64,000 bases of DNA from Promineifilum sp. (lineage in GTDB: Bacteria; Chloroflexota; Anaerolineae; Promineifilales; Promineifilaceae). The first letter of the stretch is position 1, and every line of letters starts with the position of its first letter. Shown here one piece after another: positions 1-9,480 of this stretch. Below the pieces are notes generated by a model that saw only the letters and a list, made by a program, of their open reading frames with translations, was not told where the DNA came from and ran no database searches. Position numbers and translations under genes: made by a program. The stretch lies in NCBI GenBank assembly GCA_017983515.1, contig JAGOBF010000001.1:221301-285300 (forward strand), written 5' to 3'.

Positions 1-2439
1 CCAGATGTCTGCGGCATATTGCCGCATGGCCCGGTCGGACGAGAAAAAGCCGCAGCGCGCCGAGTTCAGGATCGATTTGCGCGTCCAGCCGTCACGGTCG
101 CGGTAGGCCTTCTCGACTTCGTCCTGGGCATCGACGTAGGCCCGATAGTCGGCCAGCACCAGATACTCGTCGCGATCCAGGAGCGAGCGAATGATCGGCT
201 CGAAGAGGGTCGGATCGCCGTTAGAAAACGCGCCGGCGCTGATCTGATCGATCACCTGCTTCAATTCGGGATCGGCCGCCATGTACGCCTGGGGCGCATA
301 GCCCTTGGCCTTCAGGTCAAACACTTCCTCGACCGTCAGACCGAACAGGAAGAAGTTGTCCGGCCCCACGCGCTCGCGTATCTCGATGTTGGCCCCGTCC
401 AGCGTGCCGATGGTCAGCGCGCCGTTGAGGGCGAACTTCATGTTGCCCGTGCCCGATGCTTCCTTGCCGGCCATAGAGATTTGCTCGGACACATCGGCCG
501 CCGGATAAATAATCTGCCCCTGGGTCACGTTGAAGTTGGGCAGGAAGATCACCTTCAGCAGCTTGTCGGCCGCCGGGTCCTCATTCACGACCGCGCCGAT
601 GGAGTTGATCAGCTTGATGATGAGCTTGGCCATATAGTAGCCGGGCGCGGCCTTGGCCCCGAAGATAAAGGTTCGCGGCACGATATCGAGGGTCGGATCC
701 GCCTTCAGCCGGTTGTAGAGGGTGACGATGTGCAGCGCATTCAGTAGCTGCCGCTTGTACTCGTGCAGACGCTTCACCATGATGTCATACATCGAGTTCG
801 GATCGACGACCACGCCGGTCTCGGCCAGGATGTGAGCCGCCAGGCGAACCTTGTTGGCCGCCTTCACCTCTTGCCAGGCCGCGCGGAAAGTCGGGTCGTC
901 GATGTGGGTCTCCAGCGTCGCCAGCCGATCCAGATCGGTCAGCCACCCTTCGCCCAGCCGCTCGGTCAGCAGCGCCGACAGGAGCGGGTTGGCCAGGCGT
1001 ATGAAGCGCCGGGGGGTCACGCCGTTCGTCTTGTTGTTGAATTTCTCCGGCCAGACATCGTTGAAGTCGCGGAAAACACGCTCTTTGAGCAGCTGCGAAT
1101 GCAGGTCGGCCACACCGTTGACCGAGAAGCTGCCGACCACGGCCAGATGCGCCATGCGCACTTGCCGGTCGCCGCCGTCCTGGATGAGCGACATCCGCGC
1201 CAGACGATCATAGTCGTTGGGATACTGCGCGCTGATCTCGCTCAGAAAGCGCCGGTTGATCTCGTTGACGATCTCCATGTGGCGCGGCAGCAATCGCTCG
1301 AACAGGCTGACCGGCCACCGCTCCAGCGCTTCGGGCATGAGGGTGTGACAGGTGTAGGCAAACGTGTTCCGGGTGATGTCCCACGCCTCGTGCCACTGGA
1401 GATCGTACTCGTCGATCAGCAGGCGCATCAGCTCCGGAATGGCGACCACGGGGTGAGTGTCATTGAGCTGGATGACGACTTTGCGGGCCAGGTCATCGAT
1501 AGGATTGCCGCAGCGCAGGAAGCGGGCAATGATGTCGTGGAGCGAGCAGGCCACGAAGAAGTACTGCTGCCGCAGGCGTAACTCGCGCCCCTGCGGCGTG
1601 TTGTCGTTGGGATAGAGCACCTTGGAGATCGTCTCGCTGCGCACCTTGTGCTCCACGGCGCTGGCATAGTCGCCGATGTCGAAGAGGCGGAAGTCGAACT
1701 CGGTCGTGGCCCGCGCCCGCCACAAGCGCAGGAAATTGACTGTGGTCGTGTTATAGCCGGGCACGAGAATATGGTGCGGCTCGCCCATGACCTGTTCGGC
1801 CGGCTGCCAGCGGCCGCGCACATGACCGTGCTCATCCTCGTAATGTTCGGCATGGCCGCCGAAGCCGACGGGAATCATGTCGTCGGGCTGGGCAAACTCC
1901 CACGGATAGTCGAGCGCCAGCCAGTCGTCGGGCTGCTCCACCTGATAGCCGTCGCGTATCTCCTGGCGGAAGATGCCGTATTCGTAGCGGATGCCGTAGC
2001 CAATGGCCGGGATGTCGAGCGTCGCCAGCGAGTCGAGGAAGCAGGCCGCCAACCGTCCCAGGCCGCCGTTGCCCAAACCCGGTTCCACATCGTGCACCAG
2101 GACTTCTTCCAGAGGGTGGGGCGATCCCTTCAGTGCCGCCTCGGCGATCTCGCCGGTCTGGGTATAGAGCAGGTTTTGGGGCAGCTGCCGGCCGAGCAGA
2201 TATTCGGCCGACAGGTAGTAGACAAAGCGTGGGTTGACGGCGTAGCGCATATCCACCGTGCGGCGAAAGCGCTCCACCATATGATTGCGCACCGTGCGCG
2301 ACAGGGCCATGTACATATCGTAGTCGCTGGCCGACTGGACATTGGCCCCGCGAGCGTAGTAGAGGTTATCGACCATGTATTGCCGGAACGCTTCCGGCGT
2401 GCGGCCGGTTCGTTCAGTGGTCGGTTGCTGGATTTCCAT
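1..2439 (-). CDS. glgP: glycogen/alpha-glucan phosphorylase, 3' end cut by window
   Basis: Cleaves alpha-1,4-glucan with phosphate to release glucose-1-phosphate in the cytoplasm. The minus-strand frame is open from the ATG at 2439 to base 1 (813 codons) with no stop, so the C-terminus lies outside the window; family members are about 800-850 residues, so little is missing. Visible family blocks are YFSAEYLLG-like [13 protein letters not shown] near residue 75, the [15 protein letters not shown] block near 115, [12 protein letters not shown] and NGVTPRRF in the middle, and the PLP-site block [15 protein letters not shown] followed by [15 protein letters not shown] sits 7 bases before the ATG. 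It is the last gene of the minus-strand run. Plus-strand frames over it are antisense shadows. Identity is very secure; maltodextrin versus glycogen preference cannot be told. Confidence 0.96.
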   Translation of the reverse strand, partial: MEIQQPTTERTGRTPEAFRQYMVDNLYYARGANVQSASDYDMYMALSRTVRNHMVERFRRTVDMRYAVNPRFVYYLSAEYLLGRQLPQNLLYTQTGEIAEAALKGSPHPLEEVLVHDVEPGLGNGGLGRLAACFLDSLATLDIPAIGYGIRYEYGIFRQEIRDGYQVEQPDDWLALDYPWEFAQPDDMIPVGFGGHAEHYEDEHGHVRGRWQPAEQVMGEPHHILVPGYNTTTVNFLRLWRARATTEFDFRLFDIGDYASAVEHKVRSETISKVLYPNDNTPQGRELRLRQQYFFVACSLHDIIARFLRCGNPIDDLARKVVIQLNDTHPVVAIPELMRLLIDEYDLQWHEAWDITRNTFAYTCHTLMPEALERWPVSLFERLLPRHMEIVNEINRRFLSEISAQYPNDYDRLARMSLIQDGGDRQVRMAHLAVVGSFSVNGVADLHSQLLKERVFRDFNDVWPEKFNNKTNGVTPRRFIRLANPLLSALLTERLGEGWLTDLDRLATLETHIDDPTFRAAWQEVKAANKVRLAAHILAETGVVVDPNSMYDIMVKRLHEYKRQLLNALHIVTLYNRLKADPTLDIVPRTFIFGAKAAPGYYMAKLIIKLINSIGAVVNEDPAADKLLKVIFLPNFNVTQGQIIYPAADVSEQISMAGKEASGTGNMKFALNGALTIGTLDGANIEIRERVGPDNFFLFGLTVEEVFDLKAKGYAPQAYMAADPELKQVIDQISAGAFSNGDPTLFEPIIRSLLDRDEYLVLADYRAYVDAQDEVEKAYRDRDGWTRKSILNSARCGFFSSDRAMRQYAADIW

Positions 2440-2506
2440 ATGAATTCTCCCGGTGGAAAGCGAGTCCCCCGACCATCCGGTCGGAAAACCGCTTTCACCT
2501 TGCTCA

Positions 2507-2527
2507 CTCATTCCCTTCCAGAATGAG
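2507..2527. terminator. small hairpin between the DUF1269-like gene and glgP
   Basis: Perfect 7-bp arms CTCATTC and GAATGAG flank a 7-base loop. It lies just after the stop of the upstream minus-strand gene. There is no T-run, so terminator function is only a guess. Confidence 0.3.
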
Positions 2528-2544
2528 CCGATAATGATCGCGTC

Positions 2545-3054
2545 CTAAAATGATGGCTGGGAATCGTCATTGGCGGCGGCGAAGAAAGCCTGTAGCCGAA
2601 CTTCTTCATCGGGCGCCATCGTGGTGCGAATGATTTCGGCGTCGAAGTCAGCCAGCAGACGTAGCGCTTTGCTGCCTTCCCAATTGTCAATCAGGAGGAA
2701 GAACGCCGAATGGCCCGGCCGAACTTGTTCGCCGACTTCGTGGATAAAATCATCGTCGATGCCGATGTCGGTTAACTTGCCGGCCAGTGCCCCGGCAATG
2801 CTGCCCACGGCCATGCCCAACCACGGCGACAGAAAGATGAGGCCGATGAGCGCCCCCCAAACCACGCCGCCCAGTGCGCCCGCGCCGATCAGATCAAACG
2901 CCTGCCGGATGCGCACCGAGCCGTCGGGGAGACGCTCGACGACAGCCGCGTCTTTCACATTGACCAGCTCGAACGCCCGCAGATCGTCCAGCGCGTCACG
3001 CATGGCGTAAGCGCCGTCCAGCGTCGGCATGGCAAAGACGATCATGTGATTCAT
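2545..3054 (-). CDS. DUF1269-like small membrane protein
   Basis: A 169-residue protein beginning MNHMIVFAMPTLDGAYAM. The N-terminal part resembles the ferredoxin-like start of DUF1269 proteins. A glycine-rich hydrophobic hairpin follows at about residues 63-98 (GAGALGGVVWGALIGLIFLS, then GMAVGSIAGALAG), then an acidic stretch and FFLLIDNWEGSKALRLLADF. This glycine-zipper-like pair of membrane passes between soluble parts is the usual DUF1269 layout; its function is unknown. The frame runs on upstream to 3213, but that extension reads through a low-complexity intergenic repeat and into nuoN. The ATG at 3054 is therefore preferred, though it lacks a clear Shine-Dalgarno, and the ATG at 3045 is also possible. 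Confidence 0.7.
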   Translation of the reverse strand: MNHMIVFAMPTLDGAYAMRDALDDLRAFELVNVKDAAVVERLPDGSVRIRQAFDLIGAGALGGVVWGALIGLIFLSPWLGMAVGSIAGALAGKLTDIGIDDDFIHEVGEQVRPGHSAFFLLIDNWEGSKALRLLADFDAEIIRTTMAPDEEVRLQAFFAAANDDSQPSF

Positions 3055-3082
3055 GGGGTAAAAGAAAATGAATCCATAGATA

Positions 3083-3152
3083 TAACGGATTACCCGGATT
3101 CTACGCAAATTTGTTGAATCGGTGCAATCTGCAAAATCTGTGGATGTGCCTA
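3083..3152. repeat. degenerate phrase-like repeat (AATCTG/GGATT type)
   Basis: This stretch is built from imperfect repeats of roughly 10 bases: CGGATTACC, CGGATTCTACG, GAATCGGTG, CAATCTGCA, AAATCTGTGG. The same wording recurs at 4656-4726, 11113-11140, 20718-20745 and 27541-27572, always at gene borders. Confidence 0.5.
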
Positions 3153-4631
3153 TCCACCGGCGGCCAGGGTCTGCACGCTCTGCATAACCGCCTGCCGGGC
3201 CAGATCGAACCACGTGCCGGGCAGGATGCCTAACAGCAGCGTCGCCAGTGCGGTGATGACCACGGCCGAGACCAGGGCCGGCTTCAGTACCATTTCGCCC
3301 TCACCCTCATGCATGTACATGAGGAAGACCACCCGCAGATAGTAGTAGCCGGATATGACGCTGGTAGCAATGCCGATGAGCACCAGCCAGAACAATTCGG
3401 CCTGCACGGCGGCGTTGAAGATGAAGAACTTGGCCGCGAAGCCGCCCGTCGGCGGGACACCGGTCAGCGACAGCATGAAGAAGGCCATGCAGATGGCTAC
3501 CCACGGATAGCGCTTGGCCAATCCCCGGTAATCGTCGAGCATAACCCCTTCGCCTTCCTTACGCTCCACGGCCACGGCAATGGCAAACGCCCCCAGGTTG
3601 GTGAAGGTGTAGGCGAACATGTAGAACAGCGCCGCACTGATACCATCGGGATTATCGAAGGCGGCGGCCACGGCGATCAGGATATACCCCGCGTGGGCGA
3701 TGCTGCTGTAGCCGAGCATGCGCTTGATGTTGGGCTGCATGATCGCCAGCAGGTTGCCGACGATAAGCGTCAACGCCGCCAGAACCGAGATGGCCGTAGT
3801 CCACGTCTCGCCCAGGGTGGGCAGGGCGACCATGAGGATGCGCAGCAGCGCCGCAAAGCCACCGACCTTGGCCCCCACTGACATGAAGGCCGTGACGACC
3901 GTCGGCGCGCCCTCATACACGTCGGGCGTCCACATGTGGAACGGGGCGGCGGCGACCTTGAAGGCGAAGCCGACCAGCACCATGGCCGCGCCGGCCAGTA
4001 ACAGCAGCGTCGTGCCGCCCTCGGCCGCCGTCACAATGCCGGGCAACGAGGTCGTGCCCGTCGCGCCGTAGATCAGGGCGATGCCGTAGACGAAAATGGC
4101 CGACGAGAATGCGCCGACGATGAAGTATTTCAAAGCAGATTCTTCCGACTCCGGCCGCGGCCAGGCCAGCCCGGCCAGGATGTAGAGCGGAATCGACAGC
4201 AGCTCCAGGGCCATGAAGATGAGGATCAGATCGTTGGCCATACCCATCAGCATCATGCCGCTCAGCGAGAACAGCATCAGCATGTAGAACTCCGGCCGGT
4301 CGTGGCCGGTGCGCTGCAAATAGTTGACCGACAGCAGCACGGTCAGGATGCCGGTGATGGTGAAGATGACGTTCAGGGCCACGGCGAAGTTGTCGGCCAC
4401 CACCATCGGGTGGCCGCCGGCCACGCTGAAAGCGGCCCGTCCGCCGTCCCACAAGGCAACCGAGGTGATCAGCGCCCCCACCAACCCGATGATGGTCAGC
4501 ACCGGGGCAGCGGGGCGGGTGCGATCTTCGCTCAGCAGCAAGTCGAGTATCATCAGCAAGATACCCGTGCCGGCCACAAACAGGAAAGGCCACAAGACCG
4601 AATAATCAATGAAGGGCGGTTGAAACTCCAT
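3150..4631 (-). CDS. nuoN: NADH-quinone oxidoreductase subunit N
   Basis: A 493-residue antiporter-like membrane subunit of respiratory complex I, part of the proton-pumping arm. It is hydrophobic throughout, with about 14 predicted helices. Family blocks include FYMLMLFSLSGMMLMGMAND, the Lys/His-containing helices around KVAAAPFHMWTPDVYEGAPT, and GVPPTGGFAAKFFIF near the end. The ATG at 4631 has GAGG 6 bases upstream, and an in-frame GTG at 4643 overlaps that site. Unusually, nuoN is separated from nuoM by four unrelated genes (about 4.9 kb), though on the same strand. Subunits L, M and N are homologous; position, length and the DVYEG block support N. Confidence 0.95.
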   Translation of the reverse strand: MEFQPPFIDYSVLWPFLFVAGTGILLMILDLLLSEDRTRPAAPVLTIIGLVGALITSVALWDGGRAAFSVAGGHPMVVADNFAVALNVIFTITGILTVLLSVNYLQRTGHDRPEFYMLMLFSLSGMMLMGMANDLILIFMALELLSIPLYILAGLAWPRPESEESALKYFIVGAFSSAIFVYGIALIYGATGTTSLPGIVTAAEGGTTLLLLAGAAMVLVGFAFKVAAAPFHMWTPDVYEGAPTVVTAFMSVGAKVGGFAALLRILMVALPTLGETWTTAISVLAALTLIVGNLLAIMQPNIKRMLGYSSIAHAGYILIAVAAAFDNPDGISAALFYMFAYTFTNLGAFAIAVAVERKEGEGVMLDDYRGLAKRYPWVAICMAFFMLSLTGVPPTGGFAAKFFIFNAAVQAELFWLVLIGIATSVISGYYYLRVVFLMYMHEGEGEMVLKPALVSAVVITALATLLLGILPGTWFDLARQAVMQSVQTLAAGG

Positions 4632-4655
4632 ATAGATCCTCACAAAAAAAGCATC

Positions 4656-4726
4656 CCCAGATTACACAGATTTCAGGGATTAGGCGAATTCTAAATCGGC
4701 GTAATCGGCGTAAGCTGTGGTTTCTC
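4656..4726. repeat. degenerate phrase-like repeat reaching into a gene end
   Basis: Read on the minus strand it contains TACGCCGATTACGCCGATTT, then AATCCCTGAAATCTGTGTAATCTGGGG. It spans the stop codon of the molybdopterin oxidoreductase and supplies that protein's YADYADLEFA tail. It is the same wording as the repeat at 3083-3152. Confidence 0.45.
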
Positions 4727-6860
4727 CATCTTCTGCCCGGCGCAGCCAGACGCGATTGCTGTGGAACGTGCTCTGCCCGGCGAAGTCGCCCAGAGCGTCG
4801 GACGTCGTCCAGTTCACGTTGCGGCCGCCGCCTGAGCCGCCGGTCGGCTTGTTCCAGCGCCCCTTGGGCGAAGCTACCACGCCGGGCCGCACGCCGTCGG
4901 TGACGACCGCCCGCAATGTCACGCCCCCCCGTCCATTTTCCACGACGACCGGTTCGCCGTGCCGGATGCCGCGCGCGGCGGCATCGTCGGGATGAATCTC
5001 GATGAACGGCGTGAGCTCGCTGCGCAATTGGCTCGGCCCGTTCGCCAGGCTGCTGCTCACGAAATGATGCGCCGCGGGGCTGATCAGACTCAAGGCATCT
5101 TCCGGCCGGTAGCGGCCCCTGTCCGGCAGGGCGCCGGCCTCTCCGTCGTCGAACTGGCCGCTGTAGCCGGGCAGCGGGTCATGGCCGTCGGCCGCCAGCT
5201 GGCCGGAGTATAGTTCGACTTTGCCGCTGGGAGTCGGGAAATAACCGTCGGCAAAGGGCACGGCCTCATCGAGCGCCAGTGGAATCTGGTCTTCGCGCTT
5301 CAACCGGGCCAGGGTGATGCCCTCCAGTCGCGGATTATGGCTGGCCGAGGCCGTCAGCACCTCATCGATGACCTCGTCCACCTCCTGCCGCAGCCATTGC
5401 TCGTCGAAGCCCATCTCGGCCGCCAGCAGGCGCATCACGTCCCAGTTGCTCTTGCTCTCGCCCAACGGGGCGATGGCCGGGTGGTTGTAGCGCAGCAAGG
5501 TGTGGCCGTAGCCCTTGTGCAGGTCGGCCTGCTCCAGATTCGATGGGGCCGGGAGCACGATGTCGGCCATCTCGGCCGTGTCGGTCATAAACAGTTCGTG
5601 GACGACGGTGAACAAATCGTCGCGCCCCAGCCCGGCATGGACGAGGGCGGCATTGGGGGCAATGGTGGCCGGGTTGGAGCCGAAGACGTAGAGCGACTTG
5701 ATCGGCGGGTCGGCCGCTTCGCCGGTCAGTGCCGCGCCGAGCCGGTTCATGTTGATCAGCCGGCCGGGCGGCGGACATTCGCCCCACTTGTTGACCGCCT
5801 CTCCGTCCCACTTCAGATAACCGCTGGTGCTATAGGCCAACCCGCCGCCGCGCGTGCCGTATTGTCCGGTCAGCGCCGGCAGCGTCAGGACGGCCCGCAC
5901 CGTCTGGCCGCCCATGCGGTTGCGCTGCAGGCCGTCGGCCATCTTGATCAAGCCGGGCTTGTGGCTGGCATACAGCCGGGCCAGCGCAACCACCTCGGCT
6001 ACCGGCAGCCCGGCGATCTCGGCCGCGCGCTCCGGGGGATATTCCATGATCCGCGCCCGCAGTTCCGGCCAGCCGGCGGTATGCGCGGCCAGCCAGGCTT
6101 CGTCATGCAGCCCTTCGGTCACGATGACGTGGGCCAGGCCGAGAGCCAGCGCGCCATCGGTGCCGGGGCGCGGGGCAACGTGGATGTCGGCCGTGCGCGC
6201 CGTGCGCGTCTGCCTGGGGTCGATGACGACCACGGTGCAGCCGTTGCGTTGCGCGGCTTTCAGGTGGGGCATGAAGTGGGGGGCGGTGGAGGCCGGGTTG
6301 TGGCCCCAAATGATGATGATCTTGCTGTAGGCGACGTCGGTATAGGGCACGGCCCAGCGCGCGCCGAGTGTGGCCTCGACGGCGTATTCGGCCGCCGCCC
6401 CGCAGATGGCCCGGTCGAGCTGGCTGGCCCCCAGACGGTTCCAGAAGCGGCCGCTGCTGACGCCCATGTTGACCAGCCCCAGCGTGCCGCTATAGCTGTA
6501 GGGCAGGATGGCCTCGGCCCCGTGCTCGGCGATGATCCGCCGCCAGCGGTCGCCGATCTCGCCAATCGCCTCGTCCCAGCTAATCCGCGCCCACTCGCCC
6601 GCGCCCTTCGGCCCCACGCGCCGCAGCGGATGCGTCAGCCGGTCGGGGTGATAGACGTGGTCGAGGTACGGCCGCACCTTGCCGCACAGCCAGCCGTTGG
6701 TGATGGGGTGGCCGGGGTCGCCATAAAAAGCCACCGCCTTCCCATCGACCACCTCGACGATTGTGCCGCAGGTATCGGGGCAGTCGTGGGGGCAGGCGCC
6801 GTGGATGAGGGTGATGTCCGTGGATGAGTTGCTGTCGGTCGCCAGGATTGAGTCGATCAA
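4680..6860 (-). CDS. molybdopterin-dependent oxidoreductase (DMSO reductase superfamily)
   Basis: About 726 residues. The N-terminal 4Fe-4S site is C23, C27, C31 and C59 (ACPHDCPDTCG, then GWLCGK), followed by the three Mo-bis-MGD domains: DRAICGAAAEYAV near 140, HNPASTAPHFMPHL near 180, VVVIDPRQTRTA near 200, and a C-terminal dinucleotide-binding domain with RWNKPTGGSGGGRNVNW. There is no Tat signal, membrane helix or adjacent electron-transfer subunit, so a cytoplasmic enzyme of unknown substrate is inferred. No ATG exists near the N-terminus. TTG at 6860, 9 bases after AGGGG, is the best start, and a TTG at 6935 would add 25 residues. It lies between the deaminase and nuoN. It may pass electrons toward the quinone pool, but nothing in the sequence shows that. 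Its last residues come from a repeat. Confidence 0.85.
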   Translation of the reverse strand: MIDSILATDSNSSTDITLIHGACPHDCPDTCGTIVEVVDGKAVAFYGDPGHPITNGWLCGKVRPYLDHVYHPDRLTHPLRRVGPKGAGEWARISWDEAIGEIGDRWRRIIAEHGAEAILPYSYSGTLGLVNMGVSSGRFWNRLGASQLDRAICGAAAEYAVEATLGARWAVPYTDVAYSKIIIIWGHNPASTAPHFMPHLKAAQRNGCTVVVIDPRQTRTARTADIHVAPRPGTDGALALGLAHVIVTEGLHDEAWLAAHTAGWPELRARIMEYPPERAAEIAGLPVAEVVALARLYASHKPGLIKMADGLQRNRMGGQTVRAVLTLPALTGQYGTRGGGLAYSTSGYLKWDGEAVNKWGECPPPGRLINMNRLGAALTGEAADPPIKSLYVFGSNPATIAPNAALVHAGLGRDDLFTVVHELFMTDTAEMADIVLPAPSNLEQADLHKGYGHTLLRYNHPAIAPLGESKSNWDVMRLLAAEMGFDEQWLRQEVDEVIDEVLTASASHNPRLEGITLARLKREDQIPLALDEAVPFADGYFPTPSGKVELYSGQLAADGHDPLPGYSGQFDDGEAGALPDRGRYRPEDALSLISPAAHHFVSSSLANGPSQLRSELTPFIEIHPDDAAARGIRHGEPVVVENGRGGVTLRAVVTDGVRPGVVASPKGRWNKPTGGSGGGRNVNWTTSDALGDFAGQSTFHSNRVWLRRAEDGETTAYADYADLEFA

Positions 6861-7088
6861 GGTGGAGACCCCTTTTGGGCCGCGCAATGGGCGCGATTTA
6901 AGGGTGATTATGGCTGAGAAACAGATAGGCGTCAATCAGCTTGGTCGATGTTGTTGCTATTCCCAACGAGGTGATTAACGCGGTGGAAATTTCTTGTGCC
7001 TTCTCCACGCCCCAAACACTGGGAGCGCCTGCCGCCCCGGCCGGCAGCGTGCAGATGTTCGAGGGGTCGGCCGTCTCGCCGGCCGGCC

Positions 7089-7559
7089 TTATCCCCAGAA
7101 CCCCGCGTGCACCTGTAGAGCCTCTTCCTCCAGAACCGGCCCGAGGACTTCAATGGGCTTGCGGCCTTTGGCGAACAGTTCCCGGCTGGGCAGATAGAGC
7201 ACATCCGGCGTTTCCTCGCCCACGAGCGCGTTGAGGCTGTTCGTGCTCAGGCCGAAAACAACCCGCCGCACGTTGCTCCAGAAGATGGCCCCCGCACACA
7301 TGGGGCACGGTTCGGTGCTGGCATACAGCGTGCAGCGGGACAGAAATTCCGGCGAATAGGCGCGCGAAGCTTCTCGGATCAGGTTGGTCTCGGCATGCCC
7401 CGTACAGTCATGGTCAGTAACGACCGTGTTCTCGCCTCTCAGCAAGACGTGGCCCCCGTCATCGACCAGCAAAGCCCCGAACGGGTGATTACCCTTTGCC
7501 CGCGCCTCGGCCGCGACCTGGAACGACAGGCGAATGAACTTCAGATCCGTTTCGTCCAT
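7089..7559 (-). CDS. nucleoside/nucleobase deaminase (CDA fold)
   Basis: A 156-residue cytidine-deaminase-fold enzyme. The zinc site is visible as GHAETN (His ligand and catalytic Glu) and EPCPMCAGAI (two Cys ligands). The motif context and the tail KPIEVLGPVLEEEAL resemble guanine or tRNA-adenosine deaminase relatives, and the exact substrate cannot be fixed. The ATG at 7559 shares one base with the stop of serA (TGATG), so translation is probably coupled to it. A GTG one codon earlier is less likely. The enzyme is soluble. Confidence 0.85.
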   Translation of the reverse strand: MDETDLKFIRLSFQVAAEARAKGNHPFGALLVDDGGHVLLRGENTVVTDHDCTGHAETNLIREASRAYSPEFLSRCTLYASTEPCPMCAGAIFWSNVRRVVFGLSTNSLNALVGEETPDVLYLPSRELFAKGRKPIEVLGPVLEEEALQVHAGFWG

Positions 7560-8515
7560 CACGCCTCAGTGAGATTAATGACATTGCGATAGGCTACGCC
7601 GCGCAAGGCATCGGCCATCTGCTCGACTATCTCGATTCCCACGCGCTTCTGCGCCTCCTGGGAACTGGCCCCCAGATGCGGCGTGTCAATCACATTCGGC
7701 AACCCGATCAACGGGCAGTTCGTCGGCGGCTCTTCCTGATAGACGTCCAGACCGGCGGCGGCCACCTTGCCGCTCTTCAGGGCCTCGGCCAGCGCCTGTT
7801 CCTCGATCAGCTTGCCCCGCGCAACGTTGATGACGATGACGCCATCCTTCATGGTCGCGATGGTATCGGCGTTGATCATGCCCTTTGTTTCCGGCGTGAC
7901 GATGGCGTGGAGCGTAATGATGTCGCTCGTCGCCAGCACATCTTCCAAAGGCAACAGCTCAACGTCCAGTTCTATGCCGGTTTCCGTCGGCACGTAGGGA
8001 TCAAAGGCCACGACCTTCATGCCGAAAGCCTGGGCACGCCGGGCCACCAGACGGCCGATGTAGCCGAAACCGATGATCCCCAGCGTTTTCTCGAATAGTT
8101 CGGTGCCCACAAACTGCGACCGCGCCCATTCGCCGGCCACAAGCGAGTTGTGGGCCTGCACCGTGCGGCGCGAAGTAGCCAGCATCAGGGCCAGCGTCTG
8201 TTCGGCCGTGGCCACGCTGTTGGAGTGGGGCGTGTTCATCACCTTGATGCCATGTCGCGTGGCGGCCTCCACGTCGATGTTATCGACGCCCATGCCGGCC
8301 CGCCCCACAACCTTCAGCCGCTTTCCCGCGGCGATGACGTCGGCGTCGATTTGGGTGTCGCTGCGAACGATGACGCCGTCATAGTCACCTATGATCGCCA
8401 GCAGGGCTTCCTTGCTCAACCCGGTCTGCATGTCGTAAGAAATATCTTCCATCTGAGCCAGCCGATCCAGACCGGCCTGCCCTAATTTGTCGGCGATCAG
8501 AAGTCTATAAATCAT
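7559..8515 (-). CDS. serA: D-3-phosphoglycerate dehydrogenase, short form
   Basis: A 318-residue NAD-dependent 2-hydroxyacid dehydrogenase, likely making 3-phosphohydroxypyruvate for serine synthesis. It shows GRAGMGVDNID, the Rossmann loop GFGYIGR, the catalytic Arg in NVARGKLIEE, Glu in DVYQEEPP, and the catalytic His in DTPHLGASS. It ends soon after the catalytic domain, so the intervening and ACT domains of long SerA forms are absent. The ATG at 8515 has GGAGG 5 bases before it; the longer upstream open frame is antisense-like read-through of the phosphoesterase and is rejected. A related hydroxyacid dehydrogenase is possible, but the sequence blocks fit SerA best. Confidence 0.88.
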   Translation of the reverse strand: MIYRLLIADKLGQAGLDRLAQMEDISYDMQTGLSKEALLAIIGDYDGVIVRSDTQIDADVIAAGKRLKVVGRAGMGVDNIDVEAATRHGIKVMNTPHSNSVATAEQTLALMLATSRRTVQAHNSLVAGEWARSQFVGTELFEKTLGIIGFGYIGRLVARRAQAFGMKVVAFDPYVPTETGIELDVELLPLEDVLATSDIITLHAIVTPETKGMINADTIATMKDGVIVINVARGKLIEEQALAEALKSGKVAAAGLDVYQEEPPTNCPLIGLPNVIDTPHLGASSQEAQKRVGIEIVEQMADALRGVAYRNVINLTEA

Positions 8516-8556
8516 AAGTTCCTCCGGAAGGTTAGTTGTGCCAGCCCCGCTGCGAC

Positions 8557-9408
8557 TCAATCCTCCAAACTCTCCGAATCGTTCTCTTTGGTCCGCCGCA
8601 CCGGCTCCCCTGCCAACCGCGCAAACGGCCGCTGCTGCACGATCGTCTGCTCCGGCAAGCACTGCACGAAGTTGAACGCCGGCATGGCGTCGTGGTCGGC
8701 GCGGATCATCTCTACGGTTGGCCAGGTGGTGAAGCCGGCGAAGGTGCTGGCAGCGGCGCAATACAGGACACCGTCGCGCACCGTTTGCATGGAGTTGTGG
8801 ATGTGGCCGTAGAACACGCCGCGCAGCCGGCCGCGCGCCGGAAGCAGCGCCTGATGCATATCCTCGCCGTTGAAGATGAGCATATTGGCGTCCATCCACG
8901 GCGCGTTGAGCCGCAGGGCCGGGTAATGGGTGAAGATCGACAGCGGCGGGCCGTCGGGCGTGGCTTCGCGCCGCAATACGTCCATCTGCTGTGCGGAAAG
9001 CAGGCCGCGAGGGTCGATCTCATCCGGCCCGCGGGCGTCGAGCACCAGGAAGCGCTCGCCGCGCACCTCAAAAGTATAGGACAAGGTATCGGTTCCCGGC
9101 TGGCAGTCCTTTTTGGGCCCCATCGCCATGTAGCGATGGATGTCGGCCGAGCGGTCGTGGTTGCCCGTGCAATAGTAGACCGGATAGTCGAGGGCGGCGA
9201 ATGTCTCGGCCGCCAGCCGGTAGGCGGCCTCGGTCGGGTGCGTGGTCACGTCGCCGGTGTGGATCACGAAGTCCGGCCGCGTCGGCAACTGGTTGATCAT
9301 ATCGATCACGTGCCGGGCATAGGGCAGCGACCGGTGTCCTTGCCGGGAATACTCCGCCGTTGGGCCGAAGTGGGTGTCGCTGAGGTGGACGAAGTAGACC
9401 GGTTCCAT
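8557..9408 (-). CDS. calcineurin-like metallophosphoesterase (CpdA-like)
   Basis: A 283-residue binuclear-metal phosphoesterase. Metal ligands appear in the standard order: LSDTHFG at the start, HTGDVT near 51, CTGNHDRS near 80, FTHYPAL in the middle, and FYGHIHNS near 195. This set is typical of class III cyclic-nucleotide phosphodiesterases (CpdA/Icc) and related phospholipases. It has no signal peptide, so it is probably cytoplasmic. The start ATG at 9408 lacks a strong Shine-Dalgarno. It sits downstream of nuoM and upstream of serA on the same strand. The substrate cannot be assigned. Confidence 0.85.
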   Translation of the reverse strand: MEPVYFVHLSDTHFGPTAEYSRQGHRSLPYARHVIDMINQLPTRPDFVIHTGDVTTHPTEAAYRLAAETFAALDYPVYYCTGNHDRSADIHRYMAMGPKKDCQPGTDTLSYTFEVRGERFLVLDARGPDEIDPRGLLSAQQMDVLRREATPDGPPLSIFTHYPALRLNAPWMDANMLIFNGEDMHQALLPARGRLRGVFYGHIHNSMQTVRDGVLYCAAASTFAGFTTWPTVEMIRADHDAMPAFNFVQCLPEQTIVQQRPFARLAGEPVRRTKENDSESLED

Positions 9409-9417
9409 GATCGAAAG

Positions 9418-9460
9418 ACGAGATACGGATAAAGAGGCGCGCTCCTTACCCGTATCTCGT
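9418..9460. terminator. hairpin after nuoM
   Basis: Perfect 11-bp arms ACGAGATACGG (9418-9428) and CCGTATCTCGT (9450-9460) enclose a 21-base loop. It lies in the 70 bases between the nuoM stop and the next minus-strand start. There is no long T-run. It could be a terminator or an RNA processing or stability hairpin. Confidence 0.4.
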
Positions 9461-9480
9461 ACCTTGTATGTGGCATTTTA

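Noticed and set aside
2470..2485. Second hairpin CCGACC-ATCC-GGTCGG upstream of glgP
   Set aside because: The short stem with no T-run and a C-rich flank gives no functional evidence.
6941..7234. Small plus-strand frame in the gap before the deaminase end
   Set aside because: It has no ribosome site and overlaps the deaminase gene; no family is recognisable.
8516..8899. N-terminal extension of serA
   Set aside because: The extension is Arg-rich shadow of the phosphoesterase; GGAGG and ATG at 8515 mark the true start.
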